Shown: positions 45,995-59,126, numbered from the stretch's first letter. The stretch: 64,000 nucleotides of DNA from Raphanus sativus (GCF_000801105.2 NC_079514.1:6076001-6140000), one strand, 5' to 3'. Notes: generated by a model not told the origin, from the letters alone. A program made the numbers and translations.

Positions 45995-46535
45995 CTAAGA
46001 AACTCAAAACTAGCTATCTGAATAATAAGCGATTTCGATCTATCCAATGTATTAAATAAGAGCCGTATGATGCTCATCGTCTTTGTTTTTTATGAAGTTT
46101 CTTGCAAATTTCAATTTAAAGTGTCTCGAATCACTATCTTTATCAATTGAAAATATAAAATCATCTCTTCCCTAAGAAGAAGAACAGGAAGCAAGCTTGA
46201 GAAGACAATGGAGACCTGGTTTGCTTTAAGCCAATAGGAGTTTGGAAGAGCGGTGTTTGCAGTGTGTTTTGGAAGCTTTTTCTTGGAGTAGTCATGGAAG
46301 TTTTGTCCTCTAGCTATGTGATTTTTACTCTTTTTCCCTCTTTCGAGTTTTGTTCCATTTGGATTTTCTCTATTGAGGGTTTTAATGAGAAGAGTCACGT
46401 AGCATTTCTAGCTTGACTTGTGTTTCATGGTTAAGTTTGAGGGGATTGGGGAGTTGGAATTTTTTTTTATTAAGGTTTTACTTTCTTTAGTTGATATGTA
46501 TTGGTTTTCATTGCTTGGTGCCCAAGTAATCAGTA
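45995..46535. other. Subtilase 3' region and retroelement-like tail
   Basis: 46000-46080 resembles the 3' untranslated part of subtilase copy A (CTCAAAACTA, TATGATGCTCAT). 46320-46400 has the TACTCTTTTTCCCTC...GAGGGTTTTAATGAG pattern seen in plant retroelement 3' ends. From about 46530 a T-rich tail ends in a poly(A) run (about 46587-46597), as in LINE 3' ends. Homology with copy A starts in this tail. Confidence 0.45.
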
Positions 46536-46737
46536 AACTTAGTTTGTAAAAGGTTTTTTTTTATGAATAAATTTAAAATTTTTTCAAAAAAAAAAATATA
46601 AAATCATCAAAAAGTTTAGAATCTCTTATACAATAACAAACACACATATAGAGAAAACCGTGAAATTTCCTAATTTATTCGTCACAACCATATGTTAACT
46701 ATAGCATTAGTGTTGTGACTTGTTAATATGTCTTCAA

Positions 46738-47103
46738 GGGAATCTCAAACCCATAACATTATTTTAGTGTTAAAATCACACTATTTTAATGTAGTTTTAG
46801 CACTAAAAATAAATTATTCTCCAACCACAACACCAAACTTAATACTAAAAGCTATTTTATAATATTAAATGTATTTATCTTTTTATTTATCATTTATTTA
46901 ATTGTATGTTTTATTAATAAAATAAGTGAATAGTATTTTAGTGGAGTGAATAATGTTTTGGTGTGATAAATAGTATCACACTAAATTTGGTGTAAAATTA
47001 TATTGGTATACTAAAATAGTGTGATTTTTGGTGTTGCGTTGGAGATAGTTTTGGTGTAAAAACTATACTAAAATGGTGTTTTACAGTTCCAGTGGAGATG
47101 AAC
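46738..47103. mobile_element. MITE-like palindromic element (copy B)
   Basis: Counterpart of 1077-1439, with the same internal ATTTTAGTGT motifs and slightly more diverged ends. It is shared by both copies, so it is older than the duplication. Confidence 0.5.
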
Positions 47104-47559
47104 TAAGTTTGACCTGAGAACTCCAAGTTCATTTCCTGCATATGTAGTATATATATATTAAATATTTTCGTGTATTTTTGAAAAAAAAATTAAAAATTTA
47201 CATCACTTTTTTTTCTTTTTCTAGTTACCCTCTACTCCTCTAGTAAAAAGAGATCAACAGTTTGACACACAAACTGACACACTCATTCCCCAGAGTAACC
47301 AAACGGTGACACATGGAAAGTTATACGTTACGGCCAACTAATGGGACTCACTGTCCTACCAGGCTACCACCATGCATGCATGAGCAGTTTGTCTTCCCCT
47401 TTTTCAGCTGCTTCAAAAAAGTTTTATTCTCACTGATATAGATAGAAAGTTAAACACACACACAAAAAAGGTCGTTCACACATACTTGAACAAATGGATC
47501 TTTCTAACAAAAATAGAGTAATAATATAAAAATTAAAATAAGTAGGACTATGACACATA

Positions 47560-48110
47560 GAATATCCGAGGTATTTTAAGGTATCCAGATCTTTATCTGA
47601 CGGATCCATATTTTTATTATCGTTACCTGGATCCGGGTTTTCGAATATCCGGGTATTGGATATCTTTCTAAAAATTGTAATATCCGGCGGATATCTGGAC
47701 TTTGATCCTTAAAATAAATAAAAATAATATTAAAATATATAAAATATTAAAAATAAAAGTATATATAATATTTTTTAGTTATATCTATGTTTGCTATTAC
47801 AAAATTTATATAAATTTATATATATATTAGTATATAAATAAAAATATAATAAATAAAATTAGTTTATATATATATATCACTATTTTTAAAATAATTATCA
47901 ATAAAAATTACGGATCAGGATATTCAGATTAAAAAGTTAAGATATCCGAATCTGGATTTGGTTTAGGCGGATCGTACATTTTACTATCCGGATTCAGATC
48001 CGGCCTCTCCGGATATCCGGATTTTTGAAGCGGATCCGAACCGGATTTCGGATAAAATCCGAATCTCGAATAATAAGTTTCAGGCCTAAAAATATTGGTC
48101 AAATAAATTT
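47560..48110. repeat. ATATCCGG-rich nonautonomous repeat, copy B
   Basis: Counterpart of 1900-2755 without the inserted Stowaway element. It provides the empty site for that insertion. Confidence 0.5.
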
Positions 48111-48294
48111 GGTCAAATATAATAATAATAAATTTCAGAAAGCAGTAAATGATGAAAATGAGAGCAGCTTTACCACAACTACTAGCCCCATTCCTGTGAA
48201 GGCCTTCGAAGTTCAAAGCTTAAGTGGGTTTCACTGTTACAAATTTACAATGATTAATGTTTGACTAACTTCGAGCCAAATATAATGCTAGATA

Positions 48295-49240
48295 GAGAAA
48301 ATGACTTATTCCCCTACAAACTAGTTGTTTCCGACTTTTTCACACACGAATTTTTAAACTATGCCAAAAACCACACTAACAACTGAAATATTGCTTATTC
48401 CCTTATGAACTAATTATTTTCAGTTTTTTCACACACAAATTTTTAAACTTTGCCAAAACCACATGAACTACGCTATTTTTAAATTACATACACAAACTAT
48501 CAATTTTAAGTTAGTTCTCCTAAAATCGTAAATTTTGTTATTTAAACATTAACTTAATTTATGATAGGTGGATATCCGATTTAATTTGGGTTGATAAAAA
48601 AAAAACATCGTTTTGTTCTTTTTTGTTTTCTTTTTGTCAATTACTTTTCTTCTTCAAAAATCGTTTTAATCTTTATCATTAATTGAGAATAAAATTTATT
48701 ATTTTGTAGAAGATTAAATGTTTTACATGATGCATAAAAAAGAAGAGTATTAACTACTAGTTTACCAATCCGCTATGTTGCTGCTCTTCTTTCTTTATAC
48801 ATCATGTAAAAAGTTTTATTTTTTATAAAATAATAAATTTTATTCTCAATTGATGATGAAAGTTAAAACGATTTTTGAAGAAGAAAAGCAGTTGACAAAA
48901 AGAAAAGAAAAAGAGCAAAACAATGTATTATCCTTTTTTATCAACCCAAATTAAATCGGCTATCCACCTGTTATAAACTAAGTTAATGTTTAAATAATAC
49001 AATTTACGATTTTAGGAGAATTAGCTTAAAATTGATAGTTTGTGTATGTAATTAAAAAATAGCATAGTTCATGTGGTTTTGGCAAAGTTTAAAAATTTGT
49101 GTGTGAAAAAGCTGGAAATAATTAGTTCATAAGGGAATAAGCAATATTTTCGTTGTTCATGTGGCTTTTGGCATGACTTAAAAGTTCGTGTGTGAAAAAA
49201 CCGGGAACAAATAGTTCGTAGAGGAATAAGCCATTTTCCC
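48295..49240. repeat. Long near-perfect inverted repeat (foldback), copy B
   Basis: The same structure as 2947-3895, with independent small differences in each arm. The arms still pair over most of their length around a centre near 48760. Confidence 0.83.
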
Positions 49241-49587
49241 TGCTTGACGTATGTAAAAGCGCAAGCGCATTTCGTTTTTCCAGAAAGAATGCATCTACTA
49301 CACATTTACATTAGGATTATTCGATCTCTGTATATATTTTCTACTTATTTTAAAAGATTAGTTTTTTTTTTTTGAAATTTACAGTTTGTTCCATAATCCC
49401 TAAACAGGCATAAGCTTACAGGATGCAACATTGAAATCGAACAAAATCGGTATGATCTTACAACTAGTAAACTTTGAATCCCTAAGACATTTTTTAACGT
49501 TAGTTACGTTATCTTATAGTTTATTTCAGAAAAAAATAGTTATCTTATAGAGTTATTAGTTTATAGTCAACCGGAACTATACATATA

Positions 49588-49836
49588 CTCCCTCCGTTCC
49601 AAATTAGATGATGTTTTGGAGAGTTTTGGATGTTTCAAAATAGATGATGTTTTGATATTTTTATATTAGTTATAGCTTTATTGAAAACTGTGTGACCAGT
49701 AGAAACTTATAATCTTTTTGATTATTGGTTGGATTAGTTTTAATTTTTCTTGTCAATGCTACTTTTGAGGATAAAAATATATTTCTTAATTCTTGTGCCA
49801 TTATCCATAACATCAAGTATTTAGGAACAGAGGGAG
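49588..49836. mobile_element. Stowaway-type MITE, copy B only
   Basis: 249 bp with ends CTCCCTCCGTTCC and, inverted, CTCCCTCTGTTCC, flanked by TA. Copy A has the empty site (CATATATTATAC near 4245), so the insertion followed the duplication or lay on only one ancestral copy. Inner copies of TAGATGATGTTTTG follow the left end. Confidence 0.92.
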
Positions 49837-50689
49837 TATTATACTAGGATGAGCAATTGAGGATGCAGGCCGGCGGCCGCAATGCCCTACAACAATAACA
49901 TGGTCAGAAAGCTCTTCGTGAAGACAAATAGGTGGAACTGGAAGGGCGTCTTCCCAAAATTCTTCAACATTAAAGTCACAACAATACTACACGTGTGTGA
50001 GCCTGTGAGGTCTATGCTTTGGAAGGGTTTATATCAACGATTTTTAACCAGTATCATGCCTTTCTAAGAACAAGAAAAACAATTAAAATAATCATTTGGC
50101 AAAAAAAAAACACACAAACACACACACGCAACAATCCATCTTTTCCGCACGTGCACAAAAGTGAGTCGTATAAATTCAGTCGTACCACCTTTGAAGATTC
50201 CACTATCAAAGAGATTCAACTATTGGTGGTCAGCATTTATCTGCCAAGTATGAAAAACACTTTCAATTCAAGACTATATAAATATAAAAACATGACTATA
50301 TTATACTTCGAGGTACCAAAAAATCTAAGATGAGATGAATTGTACGTATTCGAACGTAACAGAGTAATTTGTCGTTAATGTTTAAGAAAAATATTAGATT
50401 AATCATGTTGTTGTGCACATTCAGCGCTAAATTCACTCTCTCTATGTACATGCAAAAGGCGGAAGAGGTTTTCTTTCATATGACGCTATCTTTCTTTTAG
50501 ATTTCTCTATCAAGAAGATATAATAATCATCTCTACCCGTGTTTCAAAAAGAAAAAGCATCTCTATACAAAATTCAGCCAGTCGTGGTCTAACAACTTCC
50601 TAATCATAGTTTAACTTACTAACTAGATTAGTCAGTTATGATTACTATCTTCTTATAGGGAAACAAAACTGATAATACAGAGGCGGCCT

Positions 50690-50850
50690 TAGGCCAAGCA
50701 AAGGAAGCAGTGGCTTCCGGCCGCATTATTATAAATAAAAATTCGGCCCCAAAATTTTAAATGTTCCCTTTAGTCTAGTGGCAATATCTGCAATCTACAG
50801 ATTCTCCTCGCCCAACCTGGGTTCGAACACTGCAAAGCGGCCATTTTTTT
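50690..50850 (+). repeat. tRNA-related SINE-like fragment, copy B
   Basis: A-box-like TAGTCTAGTGG at about 50771 and B-box-like GGTTCGAAC at about 50819. Compared with copy A there are extra bases at the left (GGCGGCCTTAGGCC region). Confidence 0.4.
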
Positions 50851-51097
50851 AAATTTGCTTCTGGTCTTGGATTCTCTAGGACCGGCACTGGATAATATTA
50901 AGGTAAACAAATCATAATTTGTAGAAAACAATTTCATGAAAGTGGGAAGGGTAGAACATTGTGGTGGGGTTTAGACTCGGTTTGACTCGAAACGACCCTA
51001 CACGGTTTGACTCGATAAACCAAAATTTTCATTTATTCTTCTTATATTTCCAGAGTTGGAATCTTATTTCCCTTTTGAATCATGACTCTCGTGTGAC

Positions 51098-51771
51098 TAG
51101 TACTGGGCGTTCGGGTACCCATTCGGATTTCAGTTCAGTCTATTCGGGTTTCGGGTTTTCGGGGTCAAAGATTTCAGTCCCATTCGAATATTTCTAAATT
51201 TCGGTTCGGGTTCGGTTCGGATCTTTGCGGGTTCGGTTCGGGTTCGGATAACCCATTTAAAATATTTTTAAATTTTCAAAATTCATTATATACTTTAAAT
51301 TTTCAAAATCTATAAGAAAAATAATATATTACATATAAATTTTCATAACATATATGTCAAAATACCTTAATTTAACATATAAATTGATTTTCTTTGAATA
51401 TTTGGATAAAGAATCAATAGATATTTAACTATTTTGGTGTTTTCAGTATACTTTAGCTATTTTAAACATTTACTTTTCACTATTTGCATATATTTTTCCG
51501 AGTATTTTGGAAAACTTAAAGGTATCTTATATATTTTTAATATTTTAATATACATTATATATAAAAATAATGTATATATTTAAGTATATAAATTTATTTC
51601 GGATACATTCGGGTACCCAAAATATTTCGGTTCGGGTTCGGTTTCGGTTCTTTAAATACCGAAATTTTGAACCCATTCGGATATTTAATTAATTTCGGTT
51701 CGGGTTCAGTGCTACTTTTTCGAATCGAGTTCGGTTCGGTTTTTTGGGTTCGGATTTTTTGCCCAGCCCTA
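51098..51771. mobile_element. hAT-like nonautonomous element, copy B only
   Basis: The ends are TAGTACTGGGC and, inverted, TAGGGCTGGGC. The flanking 8-mers are CGTGTGAC (51090-51097) and TGTGTGAT (51772-51779). Copy A has the uninterrupted target (CGTGTGACGG near 5500). CGGTTCGGGTTCGG-type sub-terminal repeats lie at both ends of an AT-rich core. 674 bp, no transposase. Confidence 0.85.
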
Positions 51772-52154
51772 TGTGTGATGGTGTGAGTAAGGGTGGTCAC
51801 TAACTGATAATTGACTGGAACAAAACGAACCGGAATGAGGTTTGGATTTAGTTTGGTAAGTATTTTCTCAAACCAACATAAAAAATGAATTCAATTGTAT
51901 AAGACTTTGATGTATTACACCTAAACCAAAACAAAATCTAATCAAATTGACCTTGTTTTTGACATTTGAGTATGGCATTCCTCTCAAACCGAACTAAACA
52001 CATCAAAACTGAACTTAAACCGAATTTCATGTCTAATCCAAAAACTCCACGTCTAATAGTGGTGAGGTGGGTCATAAAATGTGAGTTATTTACATATATA
52101 ATAACCACAGAGGTTTCTCCGTTTCTGTGCCACACACACTTCTCACTTAAGAAA

Positions 52155-55100
52155 ATGGAGAAGAACTCTTTACAAAGTTACAAACTTGTGCCTCTATTGA
52201 CATTTTCTTTGGCTCTATTTCTTACCACGGAACTAAGTCTTCTTACACCTGCAAGAGCCCTAGACAACAACAGCAAGGCATGTAACGCAAATAAGTTTTT
52301 CCCTATTTGCTAAGAGATTATTGATTTTTATTTTATAATATAGGTTTATATAGTTTATCTTGGCGAAAGAGTACATGATGACCCCGAACTTGTTACAGCC
52401 TCTCATCATCAAATGCTTGAATCACTTCTTCAGAGGTACTTAATCATCTTAAAATACCAAATCTCTTGAGAGATAGTTTTATGTATAGTGACTGTGACAT
52501 CAAAGTTGCTACCTATATTTGTTATATTTATTGGTCAACAGAAGTAAAATTTAGACATCTGGTAAGGTTGATGATTGCTTTCCTTACTTGCCGCCCAAGA
52601 AAACCAAATAGTCATGCTCTGTTGCTTCTCTGTTTTTGTTATTCTTATGCCTATCATGTGTACTTCTCTCGCTTATATCTCTCATGTTATATTTAGCAAA
52701 GAAGACGCACATAACTCAATGATCTACAGCTATCGACATGGATTCTCCGGTTTTGCAGCACTTCTTACATCTACACAAGCAAATAAAATCTCAGGTACTC
52801 ATCAGAACTCAAACTAAAGATACTTCATAACAGTGAGCATGAAAGATCTTTGTGTTTTTTTTTTAACTGTAATCTTGCACAGACCATCCAGAAGTAATCC
52901 ATGTTATACCAAACCGGATTCACAAACTGCAAACCACAAGAACTTGGGATCTCCTTGGCCTCTCTCCAACTCCAACTTCTTTTTCTTCTTCATCTTCTAT
53001 AAAAGGTCTTCTTCATGACACCAACATGGGCAGTGAAGCTATCATAGGAGTTATGGATACTGGTCTCACACTCTATCTCTATCTCTATCTCTCTCTATAT
53101 ATATACGTCTAGATATCCTTGTCTCACATCATGTATGTATATATAATTAAAGGAATATGGCCAGAGTCAAAGATATTCAACGATCAAGGCCTTGGACCTA
53201 TACCTGAGCGTTGGAGAGGAAAATGTGAATCAGGAGAACAGTTTAACGCCACAACTCATTGCAACAACAAGCTAATAGGAGCTAAGTACTACGTAGACGG
53301 ACTACTGGCCGAGATGGGAGAAACATTCAAAACAATAACAGTCAGAGAATTCAAATCCAACAGGGATGCACTTGGTCACGGCACACATACATCCACAATA
53401 GCAGCTGGCTCATTCGTCGCCAACGTGAGCTTCTATGGTCTAGCCCGAGGTACTGATATACTCCCTCCTTTCTATATTGTAAAATGTTTGTGTAATGATT
53501 GTGTAATTCAATTTAATTTATAATATTTTTTTGACAAAATTAATTTATAAAAAAATTTAATTAAATTTCTTAATTGTTCTACTTTTAACCAAAACATCCT
53601 ATAATATTAAACAGATGGAGTATAGTCCTAAACACTAAACCAGCTTTTGAATAGTATTCACCACAGAGCTAACTTAAGAGTCAAGCTAGGGTTTCTATAA
53701 GACATTAGTTTGTTTACTTCCTAACCTATGTGTGGATTATGCTAAGGTATGGTCCGAGGTGGTGCTCCTCGGGCACGCATAGCCTCTTACAAGGTATGTT
53801 GGAACGCAATGCAAAAAGACGGAACAGGACCCGATGGAAGCTGCTCAATTGCTGACATGTGGAAGGCTTATGATGATGCTATACACGATGGGGTCGATGT
53901 TTTGTCTGTATCTATTTCCGGGGATCTTCCAGAGGACACCGAGGTGGATAAGCTCGATTTTGTCGGGGCCTTTCATGCAGTATCTAAAGGGATTCCGGTC
54001 GTGTCTTCGGCTAGTAATGAAGGTCCTAAGGCTCAGACTGTTGCTAATGCTGCTCCTTGGCTCTTGACCGTGGCTGCAACCACTCTTGACCGGTCTTTTC
54101 CTACAAAGATCACACTTGGCAATAAACAAACTCTCTTCGTATGTTATAGTATCTTCTAACGCAAGAAACTGAAATTAGTCAAAAGACAGTTGAAAATTTG
54201 ACCATTTTTTTACTGCTTGATTATTTTTGTGTATAATTAGGGTGAGTCTCTGTTCACTGGACCGGAGATTTCAGCCGGTTTAGCTTACTGGGATTCAGAG
54301 AGTGATGATAGTGTTGATGTCAAGGGGAGAATAGTTCTTGTTTTCGATTTCGATACTATCTATCAGGTTGCAAAGAAAGGTGTAGCAGGAGTCATATGTG
54401 TCGAACATCCTGATGACATTGTTGATCGATGCCATGCTTTTCCTTGCATTTACACTGATTACGAGCTTGGAACCGACATTTTGCAATACATACGTACCAC
54501 CAGGTCCTCTATCTTGAAGCAAATAAACTATGTTTATAAAGTCAAATATTCTTATGACCCACCACGTTGAATCACAGGTCGCCCACAGCGAGAATCAGTG
54601 GAGCTACGACATTAACTGGCCTGCCAGCGACAACAAAGGTTGCTGCATTCTCATCTAGAGGGCCTAACTCGGTATCACCAGCCATACTTAAGGTTTATAA
54701 ATGAAGCCATTGTGTCTCTAGTCTATGTTTATTTCAAAAGTTGAAACAAGTTAGTGATCATGTTTTATTCTGTAGCCTGATATAGCAGCTCCTGGTGTGA
54801 GCATCCTCGCAGCATTAAGTCCCCTTGATCCTAGTGGACACAATGGATTTGGACTCGCCTCAGGGACATCCATGTCGACTCCGGTTGTTTCTGGTATCAT
54901 AGCTCTCCTAAAGTCTCTACACCCTGATTGGTCTCCTGCTGCATTTAGATCAGCTTTGGTCACAACAGGTTCTTGCTTAGTTCTTCGCCTATTTAATTCT
55001 TTAACTACACAAACAAAACTGACTAACCAGTCTCATTTTGAAGCTTGGAGGACAAGTCCATCTGGAGAACCCATTTTTGCTGAAGGATCAAACAAGAAGC

Positions 55101-55606
55101 TCGCTGATCCATTTGACTATGGAGGAGGACTTGTAAACCCTGGAAGAGCCGCATACCCCGGACTTATCTACGATATGGGGATCGAAGATTACATCAACTA
55201 CATGTGTTCCAAAGGTTACAACGACTCCTCAATCTCTCGTGTCCTCGGTAAAAAGACTAAGTGTCCAACTCCTAAGCCATCAATCCTTGATATCAACTTG
55301 CCGTCAATCACAATCCCAAACCTTGAGGAAGAAGTCACACTCACAAGAACTGTAACCAATGTTGGACCCATCAAGTCAGTCTACAAAGCTGTGATCGAGT
55401 CTCCTCTCGGTATAACTCTCGACGTCAACCCGACCACACTCGTGTTTAGCTCTGAAGATAAGAAGGTGCTCTCTTTTACGGTGAAAGCTAAAACGAGTCA
55501 TAAAGTCAACACTGGTTACTTTTTTGGAAGCTTGACATGGACTGATGGTGTTCATGATGTTAAAATCCCTGTCTCTGTTCAGACAAAGATCATGATCAAA
55601 CCTTAA
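52155..55606 (+). CDS. Subtilisin-like serine protease (SBT3 type), intact copy B
   Basis: Ten exons join in frame to 771 residues: 52155-52277, 52344-52435, 52697-52794, 52883-53062, 53153-53449, 53747-54138, 54241-54503, 54578-54692, 54776-54968 and 55044-55606. A signal peptide (to about residue 36) is followed by an I9 inhibitor propeptide ([29 protein letters not shown]). Then comes the S8 domain with Asp163 (VMDTG), His240 (GHGTHT), oxyanion Asn354 (SNEGP) and Ser552 (GTSMSTP). A PA insert lies between Asn and Ser, and an Fn3-like C-terminal domain ends the protein. It would act as a secreted apoplastic protease; the substrate is unknown. Intron 1 needs a GC-AG donor (AAG then GCATGT) to keep frame. 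The length matches the SBT3 family. From memory the relatives are At4g21630 to At4g21650. Confidence 0.9.
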
Positions 55607-55965
55607 CAAAAAAAAAAACTCAAGACTATCTGAACAAAATAAAATGTCAGATGAATTCCATGTATTAGAAAAAGCCATTTGTAAAAGCTCATGCATCCAA
55701 TCAAAATCATATGATAATAAAGATTACATTACAAAAAAAAAACTCATAATCTCACATACAACAAACACACAAATTGAGAAAAACTGTAAGGTTTTCTCAT
55801 TTATTCAATGACAAAAGTTCACAACCATATATAATGCATATAAAAAACTACTAAAATCAAATCAAGACAAAAGAAACTTCATGATCATCAACTACAATAA
55901 CATAGCAAATATATAATCATTGTAATGACTATATATTATAAAGATAGGACTTTAATTATTTTTAT

Positions 55966-56370
55966 TTAGCAATAAGCGACACACTTCTTCTTACAATCCA
56001 TGGTGCATCCACCACCTCCACCTCCACCGCCGTATCCTTTCCCGGAGCGGCTAAAAGAGCTGAAACACCTTGCAGGACACCTCAGCTTCTTGCCGTTACA
56101 AGGTCCTTTCTCTTTGCAAGTCACCGTCGGCCTCACTACACCTCCTTTCCCGTACCCGCCGCTCGGACCACCGTAGCCTCCGCCGTATCCACCGCCGACT
56201 CCGGTACCGGGAAACCCGTTTCCAAACCCGGGTATCCCGGCATATCCGGATCCGGGCACACCGGCGAATCCTAAACCATTGTTACCGCTCTTCTGACGAG
56301 CTGAGTGAGTTGCAGAGACGAAGATGATGAGGAGAAGGGAAGCTACAAGGATCGGTTTTGTTGTAAACAT
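55966..56370 (-). CDS. Small secreted glycine-rich, cysteine-rich protein, copy B
   Basis: 134 residues, identical in translation to the copy A gene at 9696-10100. It has a signal peptide, glycine-rich repeats and a basic cysteine-rich tail. The identical protein against visible non-coding change suggests recent duplication, constraint or both. It lies tail to tail with the intact subtilase. Confidence 0.85.
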   Translation of the reverse strand: MFTTKPILVASLLLIIFVSATHSARQKSGNNGLGFAGVPGSGYAGIPGFGNGFPGTGVGGGYGGGYGGPSGGYGKGGVVRPTVTCKEKGPCNGKKLRCPARCFSSFSRSGKGYGGGGGGGGCTMDCKKKCVAYC

Positions 56371-56429
56371 TTTTGATTTTGGTTCAGTGGGTTAGTTGAA
56401 AGAGGGAGATGGATATGATTATAGATAGA

Positions 56430-58305
56430 TATATGCATTAAATTGAAATACAGTTAAGACATTGATTAGTGGACTTTAGTGTGTGAAGATCACTTTAATG
56501 CAAGAGAGACTCTTGTGTGTCTCTCTCTCTATCACTTACGTAACATGTTGAGAGACTGTACAAATATGTACATCTGCATCACTTGGCCACATTTAATTAA
56601 GCATGTGTTATTTAATATTGAAATGCCACTTTTATTTATTTTAAATCTTGGAGGGCTTTTTTGACAGATGTTTTTTCATGATAAAGTAAAGATAAATCTA
56701 CCAAAACTTTGGTGAAACCAAATTTAATTTATGTCTAGTGAAAGTTCAAAGTTGTGTGAAATTAAAATTTAGGTGGTTTTCTTTTTATTATTTTGCTAAT
56801 GAGTTTATTTACCAAACATCGACCAATTAGTCAGCAAAACGTGTGATGTCCACTCATAGTGTAGATCTGTTCCATAAGGCCCACTCATTAAATCAGCACA
56901 ACCATATAGAATCATTTTAGTCTTGTAATCAAAATTCTATGCTATGTCAAGTCTGATTATTAGCCTAATCTCATTTTGTCCAAGGTAACATTAAATTGGA
57001 TTTGTTGACAAGCTGGTTCACCACACAGCCTTTGTTGTCTCTCCATACGGTCCCACTAGGCCATTTAGACGACCAGATGATTGACAAATCCGGCCAAGTA
57101 GACTATTAGTTATATCAATTCAACTGTGAAAAAGAAAATTATATATATGAGATGTGTTTTGAATATATCGGTCCAGTATGGAAATCGAATCTTTTATAGA
57201 ATGCACACATTTAACCACTAATATGCAAAGGCAAACCACAATTAGTATGGACATTTATAATGAAGAGTAATGAGATGTGAACAAGTATCTCAGAAAGAAT
57301 GGTAATCTAATGATTAATATTCAAGGTGGTCTTTGACTCTACAAGAAATCACCAATGACTAATTGTACAGTGTGATGTCAATGAATGGTTAACGGTTACA
57401 AACTTAACAACGGATAGTACTATACTCTTACATCTGGTTTGTGTTCTCTGTTGCTCAATAGTCAATACAATCTATATGGTCCGTTTCATATACATTTCGA
57501 TTCAATAGAATAGAAGCCAAGACTTTGTTGTTGACCCAAATAAAAAAAGAAGATAAGACTTTTAGTTACTTGGAACATTTATGTAGCCTTACTTACTGCT
57601 GCTCGTGTGTCGTGTCTAACTAAGCTGCAGTCATAGTATCTAAGTGTTATGTAAAGAGAACATCGAATCTCATGGTGGTCCATGATGAAGTCTGCTCCCT
57701 TGAGTCTACCTTTAGACCGCCGTTTCATCCATGCAAAGAGTGTTTAGAGAATGTACGCTATGTAGGGTGGTCCAATGTGATCACCCATCCATAAGCTGAT
57801 TCAGTAAGGTGGTCCAATGTGATCTCACAAAAGCAAATCCAAGCGGGTTTCTATGATAACCCAAAAACCAAATTCATATATGCGTGTGTGTGCTTCCATG
57901 TGTATGTTTTCGGCATACATGACTAATAAATGACCATAAACAAGCATATCATAGAAACGGATGGAACTTGAAGTCCGTCTGAACATACTCTTTATGGCTT
58001 TCTTTCAGTGACTAGACATAAAAAATGATTTATTTGCTTTAACAATTTTAACTTCAAGGTGGGCTCTTCAAATACCATTCCCATGTCTCTTCGTTTTTAG
58101 GAAAACGTTTTTGTGTTTTTTTTTCTTTCTTTTCTATCTCCAAAGCTAAAATTTGATCCAACCATTCTCATCAGCATTCTGTCAAAATCAACCGCTCCAA
58201 GTGAGGTTATCTAGGAACTTTATCCATCTTGAAACGATCTTATTCACTAAAAATCCTAACAAATGTTTTATTTTTTTCATGCAGAGCTCCATTGTTTACC
58301 TGGAA
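56430..58305. other. Intergenic region, copy B
   Basis: Counterpart of 10160-12012, with no supported gene. A small extra segment relative to copy A lies near 56630-56690. Confidence 0.5.
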
Positions 58306-58633
58306 ATGGAGAATGAGAAGGTTCGCAAAGGTCCACATTCTACCGTTGCTCCTCTAGCAGGTAAGAGGTAAGTTTCCACTGTTCTCATTCATATTCCGTC
58401 TTATGTTTCCAAGTCTATATAATCATTCAATTTTAAAGGACAAGAGTCTGCCTAAGTACTTTCTCTAAGACTAGTAGTACTAGGATTTAGTAGCAAACAG
58501 AGAACGTTACTAGAAAACGTTAACCAACATAGGATAAATGCTTTCAAGTCCACGGAAACTTGTGCTTCTTAATATTATTTACAGCTTCAAGAGGAGTCGC
58601 TTTCGTTTTTTGCTGAAAGAAGACGTGCTCTAG
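58306..58633 (+). CDS. Possible 36-residue two-exon ORF, copy B
   Basis: The candidate exons are 58306-58367 and 58585-58633, with the same splice sites and frame as copy A (12013-12341). The only protein difference is Ala for Val in the first exon. No family is recognised. It may belong to a longer or non-coding transcript. Confidence 0.28.
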
Positions 58634-59118
58634 TCTAGTGTACATATTGGAAGAAGATGAAAGAAGTAAACCCTCCTCCAATGACTGGCTTTTGATTGTT
58701 TATATATGTAGATTATATCCCTTGATTTTAAGTTTATAGAAGAGACCCAAGAGAGTGAATCCTCTCTTAAATTAGTAAACACGGCAAGGTTTGGTTTATT
58801 ACGACTTGTTTACACGTTTGTACTTTGTATTAGTCGTCCTTTCAATAGTTGTTTTGTGTTTTTTTTTCTTCTCATTATTAGTCATATTTTTGATGATTAG
58901 CTAGTAAATTGATTTGAAGGTCGTTACATATCTACTAACTTCAACCATGATCCATGGTAGTTTCTGTAGATTTAAGTTGGGAAATTAGTAGTAGAGAAGA
59001 GTAGAGCCCTTCCCTTTACATGTTGTTTTCATTTTTGAAACGCTATCGTTTCGAGGTTATCATCTTCTTACAGGTTTGCATTTAGTCTCCGTCCAACGAG
59101 AAACTGACACGTCGTAAT

Positions 59119-59126
59119 TATAAAAG
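59119..59126 (+). promoter_or_regulatory. TATA box of sphingosine kinase, copy B
   Basis: TATAAAAG, about 150 bases before the start codon, with ACGT-core motifs on both sides, as in copy A. Copy B lacks an 8-base stretch (around ATAAATTT) present upstream in copy A. Confidence 0.6.

Noticed and set aside
49882..50333. Open frames of 61 and 104 codons in copy B
   Set aside because: The copy A equivalents are altered by indels (for example around 4360 and 4510), no domain is visible, and no splice structure supports them.
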